Assembly: GCA_016462245.1 (NCBI GenBank)
Contig: JAEMTR010000092.1
Span: 1 to 5,893 of the forward strand
Direction: 5' to 3'
Source: Solirubrobacteraceae bacterium
Lineage (GTDB): Bacteria > Actinomycetota > Thermoleophilia > Solirubrobacterales > Solirubrobacteraceae
DNA length: 5,893 bases
The notes under the pieces are model-generated. The model was given only the letters and a program-made list of their open reading frames with translations. It made no database searches and had not been told where the DNA came from. The stretch's first letter is position 1. Each line of letters starts with the position of its first letter. Below are positions 1 to 5,575 of the stretch, piece by piece. The translations under genes and the position numbers were made by a program.

Positions 1-896
1 GTGAATTGGAGCTTTCGGAGCGTCCTGCGAGTGCCGCCGGCCCCGATCTGCGCGCTTTGGTTGCTGGCTCGGAAGGCGCGCTCGGCGTAATCACCGAAGC
101 CTCGCTTGAGCTTCACCCAGCGCCCGAGACAACGCGCTACGAGGCTTTGATGATGCCATCCTTTACCGTCGCCGCCGATGGACTCAGAAAGCTTGAGCAA
201 GAGCACCAATCGGCCGATGTTTCGCGCGCCTCGGATGAAAACGAAACAGAGATGGGGCTCGCGTTCGCCGGTATCGAAGGGGCAAAAGGAAACTTGCTTG
301 ACGGATACCTACGCGGCCGCGGCGCCGCTTCGGGGGCGCTGGTAATTCTCGGCTGGGAGGGCGCCGACGGAACGATCGAGCCGCGGCGACGTGCCGCCTT
401 AGCGCTTCTGAAACAGCACGGCGCAGTCAAGCTCGGCAGCGCCGCCGGCCGCACTTGGGCGAAAAGTCGTTTCAGCACTCCGTACCTGCGCGATCACCTT
501 CTTGAGCGCGCCGTGATGGTTGAAACGCTTGAAACTTCTACAACGTGGAGCAACCTGATGCTGCTCTACCGCGGCGTTAGCGAGGTGCTCTCCGCCCATG
601 CGCCGATCGTGGGCTGCCACATTTCGCACCTCTACCAGAGCGGTGCATCGCTCTACTTCACCTTTGTTGCGCCGCAGGATCAAAGCGACCCCCTCGCTCA
701 GTGGGAGGCGGCGAAGCGCGAGGCCTGCGAGGCGATCATCGCCCACGGAGGCACGATCACCCACCATCACGCGATTGGGATCGACCACCGGCGTTATCTC
801 AAGGCTGAGGACGGGGCGACAGGGGTTGCGGCGCTTCGAGCGGTCAAAAAGTCACTAGACCCAGATGGCCTGATGAACCCCGGCAAGCTGCTCTAG
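1..896 (+). CDS. FAD-linked oxidase, alkyldihydroxyacetonephosphate synthase-like (5' partial)
   Basis: The reading frame is open from the window edge (first full codon at base 3) to TAG at 894-896, so the true start lies upstream. About 297 residues are visible; AGPS-type proteins are usually 500-650 aa, so roughly 200 or more N-terminal residues with most of the FAD-binding domain are missing. Numbering from the TTG codon at base 6, GSEGALGVIT at 21-30 is the end of the PCMH/FAD_binding_4 domain. The rest is the C-terminal cap domain of the FAD-oxidase C family: an ETLETSTTW segment near 173-181, SHLYQSGASLYFT at 207-219, a triple histidine at 253-255 as in alkyl-DHAP synthases, and the usual C-terminal MNPGKLL. 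In that family the enzyme swaps the acyl chain of acyl-DHAP for a fatty alcohol, making ether lipids; bacterial homologues include other flavin oxidases, so the substrate is uncertain. It converges on the next gene, with 6 bp between stops and no convincing terminator. Confidence 0.85.
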   Translation, partial: ELELSERPASAAGPDLRALVAGSEGALGVITEASLELHPAPETTRYEALMMPSFTVAADGLRKLEQEHQSADVSRASDENETEMGLAFAGIEGAKGNLLDGYLRGRGAASGALVILGWEGADGTIEPRRRAALALLKQHGAVKLGSAAGRTWAKSRFSTPYLRDHLLERAVMVETLETSTTWSNLMLLYRGVSEVLSAHAPIVGCHISHLYQSGASLYFTFVAPQDQSDPLAQWEAAKREACEAIIAHGGTITHHHAIGIDHRRYLKAEDGATGVAALRAVKKSLDPDGLMNPGKLL

Positions 897-902
897 CGCC
901 GT

Positions 903-1829
903 TTAGGAGGCGAAGCTGAGCGGGCCGACGAGGTAGCTCTTCGATGGGTTGGTCGGCGTTGGCGCAGCCTTCTCAAGCGTCAGTAGGACGCCGCTGTAAG
1001 CCTTCGGATCGCCGTTCAGTACGCCTTGAAGGCCAACGCCGCCGCTGCCGACAGCCTGGAGGTAACCGAGCCAGACGGCTGGCTTGCCGCTCGACGTCAG
1101 CCAGACGCCATACTGCGAGCCGTTTGGTGCTGCCGGCAGGCTCTTTGCGACGACACTCAAAGTGCGCTGATCGCCCTGAGCAGAGATACCGGCAAAACCG
1201 AGCGCCTGCGGTGCTGGCCCACCCGCCGGTGGCTTAAGCGCTGCCTGCGCGATCGCAGTCGCATTGGCATTCGAAGCGTTGCTCCCAGGTAGGGGATTTT
1301 GCTGACCGGCCGACGAGTCACTGCCGCCGGTCAAGCGACCGAGCCCAAAACCGGCCCCGAGCGCAATCAGCAGTAGGACGCCAGCAATCAGGAATATTCC
1401 GCCACGCCCGCCTTCCGAGCGATCACCACCGCGCGCCGTGGCTGATTCGATCTCTGCTCCAGCCGGGGCGCCTTCGGGCTCCGCGCCTGGAATCGCCGGA
1501 AGTGGGTTGGCGGCGATCTCGGCTAGAGCGGCGGCGGCGGCCCGCGCCCAAGCGCGGTCGGACGCCGAACGCGTCAGCGACCGCCTCGTTTTACTGGCGG
1601 CATCGTCGCCTTGCTGGCCGAGCAGATAGTCGCCGATCTCGGCGCGGCGCTTGCCGGCCGGAGCTTTCTCTGGCTCAGCGAGGCTGCTGAGCGCGGCGTG
1701 GGCCCGTTCGCTGACCGCCGCTTCGGTGAGATTCAACGCCTCAGCTATTTCGGCATAGCTTTTCTCTTGCGCGAGCAAGAGGCTAAGTACCGCCCTTTGG
1801 TCGGCGGGGAGCTGTTCTAAGGAAGCCAT
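903..1829 (-). CDS. Membrane-anchored hybrid: sigma-70 region 4-like HTH, one TM helix, RskA-like anti-sigma C-terminal domain
   Basis: 308 aa, ATG at 1829-1827, TAA at 905-903. This is the longest possible start: an in-frame TAA lies three codons upstream, and there is no other Met in the protein. Residues 6-50 read as a sigma region 4 helix-turn-helix (LPADQRAVLSLLL, SYAEIAEAL, then a TEAAVSERAHAAL recognition-type helix). Residues 60-106 are an Arg/Ala-rich segment with EIGDYLLGQQ. Residues 107-143 are a Pro/Ala/Gly/Glu linker. Residues 144-166 are one hydrophobic helix (IFLIAGVLLLIALGAG). After an Asn/Ser/Ala/Pro-rich spacer, 210-306 resembles the RskA C-terminal domain (YGVWLTSSGKPAVWLG, then GVLLTLEKAAPTPTNPS). 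There is no cysteine and only one histidine, so no zinc-binding anti-sigma motif. By inference the HTH is cytoplasmic and the C-terminus outside, giving a transmembrane regulator. A sigma region 2 is absent, so it cannot act as a normal sigma factor. The domain calls are by eye; the TM helix is secure, the RskA match moderate. Confidence 0.75.
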   Translation of the reverse strand: MASLEQLPADQRAVLSLLLAQEKSYAEIAEALNLTEAAVSERAHAALSSLAEPEKAPAGKRRAEIGDYLLGQQGDDAASKTRRSLTRSASDRAWARAAAAALAEIAANPLPAIPGAEPEGAPAGAEIESATARGGDRSEGGRGGIFLIAGVLLLIALGAGFGLGRLTGGSDSSAGQQNPLPGSNASNANATAIAQAALKPPAGGPAPQALGFAGISAQGDQRTLSVVAKSLPAAPNGSQYGVWLTSSGKPAVWLGYLQAVGSGGVGLQGVLNGDPKAYSGVLLTLEKAAPTPTNPSKSYLVGPLSFAS

Positions 1830-1837
1830 TGCGCATT

Positions 1838-1843
1838 AGCGTA
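1838..1843 (-). promoter_or_regulatory. Possible -10 element (TACGCT) for the sigma4/RskA-like gene
   Basis: On the minus strand TACGCT fits the actinobacterial TANNNT -10 pattern and ends 8 bp before the ATG at 1829. Transcription would then begin at or within about 2 nt of the start codon. No Shine-Dalgarno sequence precedes this ATG, which suits a leaderless mRNA. No -35 box is recognisable. Weak on its own; it gains weight from the same arrangement at two other genes in the window. Confidence 0.3.
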
Positions 1844-1857
1844 GAGCAGCACAGCGG

Positions 1858-1863
1858 TATTGT
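1858..1863 (+). promoter_or_regulatory. Possible -10 element (TATTGT) for the thioesterase gene
   Basis: TATTGT fits TANNNT and sits 7 bp upstream of the ATG at 1871, so transcription would begin at or one base before the start codon, giving a leaderless message. The region just upstream of 1871 has no Shine-Dalgarno sequence and no good -35 box. The element supports the ATG at 1871 over the earlier in-frame TTG at 1829. Confidence 0.35.
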
Positions 1864-1870
1864 GCGCCTG

Positions 1871-2299
1871 ATGAGCGAATTCATGCCCGACTCAAAGATC
1901 GGACCGGTCGTCCCGCTCGACCGCACCTTCGATGCTTTATACGGGCTGGAGATGCTGGAGCTGACGGCCGAGATCGCACGGGCGCAGGTTGTAGTGAAGG
2001 AACACCACATGCAGCCGATGGGGCTCGTTCACGGCGGCGTTTTCGCCTCGATCGCTGAGTCGCTCAGCTCGGCCGCAACTGCCGTCGCAGTAATGCCCGA
2101 CGGCAACTCAGCGCAAGGGCTTTCAAACCAAACCAGCTTCCTGCGCCCGATTCTCTCGGGCACGATCCATGCCACCGCGCGCCGCCGTCACAAGGGACGC
2201 ACGACGTGGGTTTGGGAGGTTGAGATCAGCGACGATCAGGACCGGCTCTGCGCACTGGTGCGGATGACGATCGCAGTGCGGCCACTGCCCGCTGGCTGA
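1871..2299 (+). CDS. Hotdog-fold acyl-CoA thioesterase, PaaI/MenI-like
   Basis: 142 aa from ATG at 1871 to TGA at 2297-2299. The PaaI-family signature is clear: GLVHGGVFASIAESLSSAA at 51-69, with HGG at 54-56 and Glu63 in the place of the catalytic acid. The C-terminal strand pattern (VWEVEISDDQDRLC, then VRMTIAVRP) recalls E. coli YdiI/MenI, the 1,4-dihydroxy-2-naphthoyl-CoA hydrolase of menaquinone synthesis. Family members hydrolyse aryl- or acyl-CoA thioesters in the cytoplasm as dimers or tetramers. No menaquinone or phenylacetate gene adjoins it, so the substrate is open. An in-frame TTG at 1829 preceded by AAGGA would add 14 residues and overlap the divergent gene's start codon by one base; I prefer 1871 because the conserved domain does not need the extension and a -10-like element is well placed. 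The gene ends 3 bp from the stop of convergent nadE. Confidence 0.87.
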   Translation: MSEFMPDSKIGPVVPLDRTFDALYGLEMLELTAEIARAQVVVKEHHMQPMGLVHGGVFASIAESLSSAATAVAVMPDGNSAQGLSNQTSFLRPILSGTIHATARRRHKGRTTWVWEVEISDDQDRLCALVRMTIAVRPLPAG

Positions 2300-2302
2300 T
2301 CT

Positions 2303-3979
2303 TCACGCTTTGTAGCGGTTTGTGATCGGCATCCGGCGATCGCGACCGAAGGCCTTGCCGGTGACCTTGATCCCTGGTGGCTGTTGGCGGCGCTTGTATT
2401 CGGCGCGATCGACAAGCCCAATTACCTGAGCGACGATCTCGGCGTCGAAGCCTGCGGCGATCAGCTGCTCGGCTCCTAGATCCTGTTCGACGTAGCCCTC
2501 GAGCAGCGGGTCGAGAATCTCATAGGGGGGAAGCGAATCCTCGTCGGCTTGATCGGCGCGCAACTCGGCAGATGGCGCCCGCGTCAGGATCGATTCAGGG
2601 ATCGCTGCGTCGTTGCGAAGGTTGCGCAGCTCACAAAGTCGGTAGACAAGCGTCTTGGGTACGTCTTTGATCACGGCAAAGCCACCGGCGCTATCGCCGT
2701 ACAGCGTCGAATAGCCGACCGCCATCTCTGACTTATTGCCGGTTGTGAGCACCAGCCAACCGAACTTGTTCGAAAGCGCCATCAAAAGGTTGCCGCGGAT
2801 CCGAGCCTGCAGATTCTCTTCGGTGAGGTCGGCAGGCCGACCGTCGAACGTCGGCGCCAGCAGCGCACCATAGAGCTCCATCAGATCACCGATTGGAAGT
2901 TCGAGCAGCTCGACGCCGAGCGATCCGGCGAGACTTATTGCATCGCTGTAGGTCGCCTCGGAACTGAACTCGGAGGGCATTGTCACGCAGCTCACGCGGG
3001 CGGCGCCAAGAGCGTCGCAGGCGATGCAGGCGACCAGCGCCGAGTCGACGCCGCCAGAGAGCCCTAGGACCGCTCGATCGAAGCCGTTCTTGTCCGCGTA
3101 ATCACGCGTTCCAAGCACTAGCGCGGCATAGACCGCTTCGTCCTCGCCGTCGATGGGCGCGAGCAAATGATCGAGGCTGGTGTCGCTCGACGGTGGGTTT
3201 GTGGTGAAGCTGCCAAGCAACTCGACCGAATCAACGTTGCTGTCAAATTGGCTTTCGGGGAGCTCTATCTCACAGCTCAGCAACCACTGCTCAAACTGCG
3301 GCGCGCGGGCGATAGTCGCGCCGCCGCTGTCAATCACTAGCGAATGCCCGTCAAAAACGAGCTCGTCCTGACCGCCGACCTGAGCACAGAAGGCGACGGC
3401 GACGTTATTGGCGGTCGCCCTCTCGGCCAGCATCTGCTCGCGCGCGATTCCTTTTCCAGCTTGAAATGGCGATGCCGAAAGGTTGACGATCAAGCTGGCG
3501 CCGGCGGCCGCCTCATCGCTCTCCGGTGAGCCGGCGGTCCAAATGTCCTCGCAGATGCTGAGCCCAATTAGATTGCCATTGAGTTCGATCAGCGCGCCTT
3601 GGCTTCCCGCTTCGAAGTAGCGGTGCTCGTCAAAAACCCCGTAATTGGGCAGATGGTTCTTCTTATAGTTTCCAGCGACCCGTCCGTCGGCTAGGACGGC
3701 GGCGCTGTTGTAAACCGCGCCGTCGCGCTGTGGATAGCCGACAATCGCAACAATCCCTTCGACGTCCCTAGCGATCCGTTCAAGCGCCTCCGCTGCGTCG
3801 GCCAGGACGTGCTCTTTGAGCAGCAGATCCTCTGGCGGGTAGCCGGTCAGAGCCAGCTCTGGTAGGCAGACGAGCGCCGCTCCCGCCGCGAGAGCGTCGG
3901 CAATTGAATTCTTGATCAACAGCTCGTTGCCAGCGATGTCACCGACGACGGGGTTGATCTGCGCTAAAGCAATTCGCAC
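2303..3979 (-). CDS. nadE: Glutamine-dependent NAD+ synthetase
   Basis: 558 aa, GTG start at 3979-3977, TGA at 2305-2303. It makes NAD+ from deamido-NAD+ with ATP and glutamine, the last step of NAD synthesis. The N-terminal nitrilase-type glutaminase domain (about 1-260) shows the Glu-Lys-Cys triad: Glu41 in CLPELALTGYPPEDLL, Lys107 in KNHLPNYGVFDE, Cys143 in SICEDIW. The C-terminal synthetase domain (about 275-558) has the PP-loop SGGVDS at 308-313, then TTGNKSEMAVGYSTLYGD near 412-429 and the basic tail GKAFGRDRRMPITNRYK. All expected catalytic residues are present. The length fits the shorter bacterial NadE form rather than the roughly 680-aa mycobacterial one. The start is fixed by the canonical MRIALAQINP N-terminus. 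No Shine-Dalgarno sequence precedes it; its GTG lies 5 nt after the stop of the WS/DGAT gene, so cotranscription and perhaps translational coupling are likely. Confidence 0.97.
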   Translation of the reverse strand: MRIALAQINPVVGDIAGNELLIKNSIADALAAGAALVCLPELALTGYPPEDLLLKEHVLADAAEALERIARDVEGIVAIVGYPQRDGAVYNSAAVLADGRVAGNYKKNHLPNYGVFDEHRYFEAGSQGALIELNGNLIGLSICEDIWTAGSPESDEAAAGASLIVNLSASPFQAGKGIAREQMLAERATANNVAVAFCAQVGGQDELVFDGHSLVIDSGGATIARAPQFEQWLLSCEIELPESQFDSNVDSVELLGSFTTNPPSSDTSLDHLLAPIDGEDEAVYAALVLGTRDYADKNGFDRAVLGLSGGVDSALVACIACDALGAARVSCVTMPSEFSSEATYSDAISLAGSLGVELLELPIGDLMELYGALLAPTFDGRPADLTEENLQARIRGNLLMALSNKFGWLVLTTGNKSEMAVGYSTLYGDSAGGFAVIKDVPKTLVYRLCELRNLRNDAAIPESILTRAPSAELRADQADEDSLPPYEILDPLLEGYVEQDLGAEQLIAAGFDAEIVAQVIGLVDRAEYKRRQQPPGIKVTGKAFGRDRRMPITNRYKA

Positions 3980-3984
3980 GTCAA

Positions 3985-5469
3985 TTAGGCGACGGTCAGC
4001 GCGTCGCCGTCGGGCGTGTGCGCCGAGAAGAGGCTGTCATGTTCAGCGCTATCCCAGCGATGGCGGTCGGTCTCAGCGGCGCGACCGAGGTCGAAGAGCG
4101 CGGCCTTGAAGTCGCCGACTACGTCGCCAAGGTCGGGCAGCACGTCGTAGTCGGCCAGCAGCCCGAAACTAAGCCGCCCGCAGTAACTCATTGCAGCGAC
4201 GCCAAGCGAGGTGTTCTTCGTCAACGGGACTACGGGGTAGAGCGCAGTTAGCTGGTGCCCAAGTAGATAGAGCGGCTGCTGAGGCCCCGGAACGTTGGTC
4301 ACGACAAGGTTGTAAAGCCGCTGGCGACTCTGCAGCCGCGCAGCTTGGCTGGCGATCGTTGGCGGAGCAAAGCCAGCCAGCTCGGTAAGCGTGTCAGCGC
4401 CAACGGCCTGGTCGGAATGCTTCAGGTCGCCCATCTTTTTAGAGATGTAGTGGAACGCGGCAGCAGGGTCTTGTTCGTAAACCGGCAGCGGCGCCCAGAG
4501 CGCCGAGACGCGGTTACCGAGCTGCCCGGATTGGTCTTCGGTGCGCACCGATACCGGAACCATCGCCTTCAGTGTTAGCTCCGCGGTGTCGATACCGCGG
4601 CGCCGCAGCCAGCGCCCCAGCCCGAGCGATACCGTCGTCAGGACGGCGTCGTTAATCGTTCCGTCAAGGCCATTCTTGATCTGTTTAAAGGTCGCCAGCG
4701 AACCATTAACCCAGCCGTAACGGCGGTGTGGGCCGATCGGCTGGTTGAGCGCCGTTGGCGGCGCTGAGCGCACTCCTGCCCAGGCCAAGGCTCCGGTCTG
4801 TTCGATCCGACCGCCGAGATCGACAATTGCCCGTCGCGGAGAGCGCACTAGTGCACGCGCTGCGCGGGAAAACTCGGCCGGGTTGGAGAGACGCTCACGC
4901 ACCGCATCGCCGATCAGATCGGCCGCCGATGGAAGCGGGCGAGGAATCCACTCGGGCTGTTCGGTCACGATCTCTTCTTCGGCGCTAGTCGAGAACAGCA
5001 CCGACGTGATGTCGACCCCTGACACCCCGTCGACGAGCGCGTGGTGGGTTTTGACGATGATCGCGAAGCGGGCCACACCGTCCTCACCTGGTGCCAGTCC
5101 CTCGACGAGATTCATCTCCCATAGCGGCTTATCGCGATCGAGTTGTTCGGCGAAGAGCCTCCCTGCGAGCGCGGCTAGCTGCGCATCCTCGCCCGGGCTG
5201 GGAAGGGCTGAGTGGCGCAGGTGGTAGCGAACGTTAAAGTGCGGGTCATCGACCCAGACTGGCCTGCCCTGCTCGAGCGGAACGAAGGCCAATCGCTGCC
5301 GGTAGCGGGGTACTCGGTCCAAGCGTGATTCGAGAAAGCGTCGAAACTGGTCGTAACTGGGAGCCTGGCCTGCGAAGACCATGATTGAGGCGACGTGCAT
5401 GTGAGCGCCGTCGCGCTCGAGGTGGAGAAAGGCGGAGTCGAGCCCTGATAGGCGGTCTGGGTTGGTCAT
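3985..5469 (-). CDS. WS/DGAT family wax ester synthase / diacylglycerol O-acyltransferase
   Basis: 494 aa, ATG at 5469-5467, TAA at 3987-3985. The N-terminus (RLSGLDSAFLHLE at 6-18) is the standard family start. The acyltransferase motif HHALVDG at 142-148 matches the HHxxxDG active site, with PLWE at 115-118 just before it. Further family blocks are TINDAVLTTVSLGL at 271-284, MVPVSVR at 303-309, and LVVTNVPGPQQPLYLLG at 388-404. The length is typical (about 450-500 aa) and I see no frameshift or missing key residue. Family members move a fatty acyl group from acyl-CoA to a fatty alcohol or diacylglycerol, forming wax esters or triacylglycerol at the inner face of the membrane and on lipid inclusions; the acceptor cannot be told from sequence. 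It is followed by nadE on the same strand. Its 5' side faces a divergent ECF sigma gene across about 106 bp. No Shine-Dalgarno site is seen. Confidence 0.95.
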   Translation of the reverse strand: MTNPDRLSGLDSAFLHLERDGAHMHVASIMVFAGQAPSYDQFRRFLESRLDRVPRYRQRLAFVPLEQGRPVWVDDPHFNVRYHLRHSALPSPGEDAQLAALAGRLFAEQLDRDKPLWEMNLVEGLAPGEDGVARFAIIVKTHHALVDGVSGVDITSVLFSTSAEEEIVTEQPEWIPRPLPSAADLIGDAVRERLSNPAEFSRAARALVRSPRRAIVDLGGRIEQTGALAWAGVRSAPPTALNQPIGPHRRYGWVNGSLATFKQIKNGLDGTINDAVLTTVSLGLGRWLRRRGIDTAELTLKAMVPVSVRTEDQSGQLGNRVSALWAPLPVYEQDPAAAFHYISKKMGDLKHSDQAVGADTLTELAGFAPPTIASQAARLQSRQRLYNLVVTNVPGPQQPLYLLGHQLTALYPVVPLTKNTSLGVAAMSYCGRLSFGLLADYDVLPDLGDVVGDFKAALFDLGRAAETDRHRWDSAEHDSLFSAHTPDGDALTVA

Positions 5470-5499
5470 TTGGTCAGTCTAATGGCCTCTGTGACCAAC
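5461..5499. repeat. Perfect 8-bp inverted repeat GTTGGTCA / TGACCAAC around the WS/DGAT start
   Basis: GTTGGTCA at 5461-5468 and its exact complement TGACCAAC at 5492-5499 are separated by 23 bp. A second copy of the core TGGTCA lies at 5471-5476, 8 bp after the copy at 5463-5468, so there are two direct and one inverted copies of a 6-bp word. The array spans the WS/DGAT start codon and its putative -10, a location suited to a repressor operator. The regulator is unknown and the spacing is not that of one simple dyad. Confidence 0.5.
5476..5481 (-). promoter_or_regulatory. Possible -10 element (TAGACT) for the WS/DGAT-nadE unit
   Basis: Read on the minus strand, TAGACT fits TANNNT and ends so that +1 would fall on the A of the WS/DGAT ATG at 5469. 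This predicts a leaderless transcript, in agreement with the lack of a Shine-Dalgarno sequence. No -35 box is evident at 16-18 bp. The element lies inside the GTTGGTCA inverted repeat. Confidence 0.35.
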
Positions 5500-5523
5500 C
5501 TTACACAAGAAGCCTCCAAACCC

Positions 5524-5538
5524 TACACAGAGTGTGTA
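5524..5538. promoter_or_regulatory. Palindrome TACACA-GAG-TGTGTA, candidate operator of the ECF sigma gene
   Basis: A perfect 6-bp inverted repeat with a 3-bp centre. Its right arm overlaps the first two bases of the TATAGT -10 candidate, where a bound dimer would block transcription of the downstream sigma gene. A further TACACA stands at 5502-5507, 22 bp (about two helical turns) before the left arm. The site is read directly; its role as an operator is inferred. Confidence 0.45.
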
Positions 5539-5542
5539 TAGT
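5537..5542 (+). promoter_or_regulatory. Likely -10 element (TATAGT) of the ECF sigma gene
   Basis: TATAGT matches the TATAAT consensus at five of six positions and stands in the only long gene-free stretch of the window. Transcription would start near 5549, giving a leader of about 27 nt before the ATG at 5576. No clear -35 box lies at 16-18 bp upstream, so recognition may depend on an activator or another sigma factor. Confidence 0.45.
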
Positions 5543-5565
5543 GTCGGAACGTCAACTAACCCAAT

Positions 5566-5569
5566 GAGG
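5566..5569 (+). promoter_or_regulatory. Ribosome binding site (GAGG) deciding the ECF sigma start
   Basis: GAGG ends 6 nt before the ATG at 5576. Another in-frame ATG at 5564 has no Shine-Dalgarno sequence, and its own G is the first base of this one. The site therefore favours 5576. This is the only gene in the window with a convincing ribosome binding site at its preferred start. Confidence 0.55.
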
Positions 5570-5575
5570 CCGACT

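Noticed and set aside
399..788. 129-codon minus-strand open frame opposite the FAD oxidase
   Set aside because: It overlaps conserved oxidase motifs including the triple-His region on the other strand, and its product resembles nothing recognisable.
897..912. CGCC/GGCG hairpin between the convergent stops at 896 and 903
   Set aside because: The stem is only 4 bp, the loop is 8 nt and there is no U-tract, so it is not a credible intrinsic terminator.
1026..1820. Several plus-strand open frames opposite the sigma4/RskA-like gene
   Set aside because: They are short and Arg/Ala-rich with no domain. The minus-strand gene has a clear TM helix and domain structure.
1829..1870. TTG start giving a 14-residue longer thioesterase
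   Set aside because: AAGGA lies upstream, but the extension is not needed by the fold, would overlap the divergent start codon, and the ATG at 1871 has a well-placed -10 candidate. Kept as an alternative only.
2297..2305. Possible terminator between the thioesterase and nadE
   Set aside because: Only 3 bp separate the two stops and I see no stem-loop or T-run across the junction.
4745..5227. 160-codon plus-strand open frame antisense to WS/DGAT
   Set aside because: Its Ser/Arg/Ala-rich translation has no recognisable domain, and it lies wholly opposite a well-conserved acyltransferase gene. It is a GC-driven shadow frame.
5564..5575. Earlier ATG for the ECF sigma factor
   Set aside because: It is in frame but has no Shine-Dalgarno sequence, and it overlaps the GAGG that serves the ATG at 5576.
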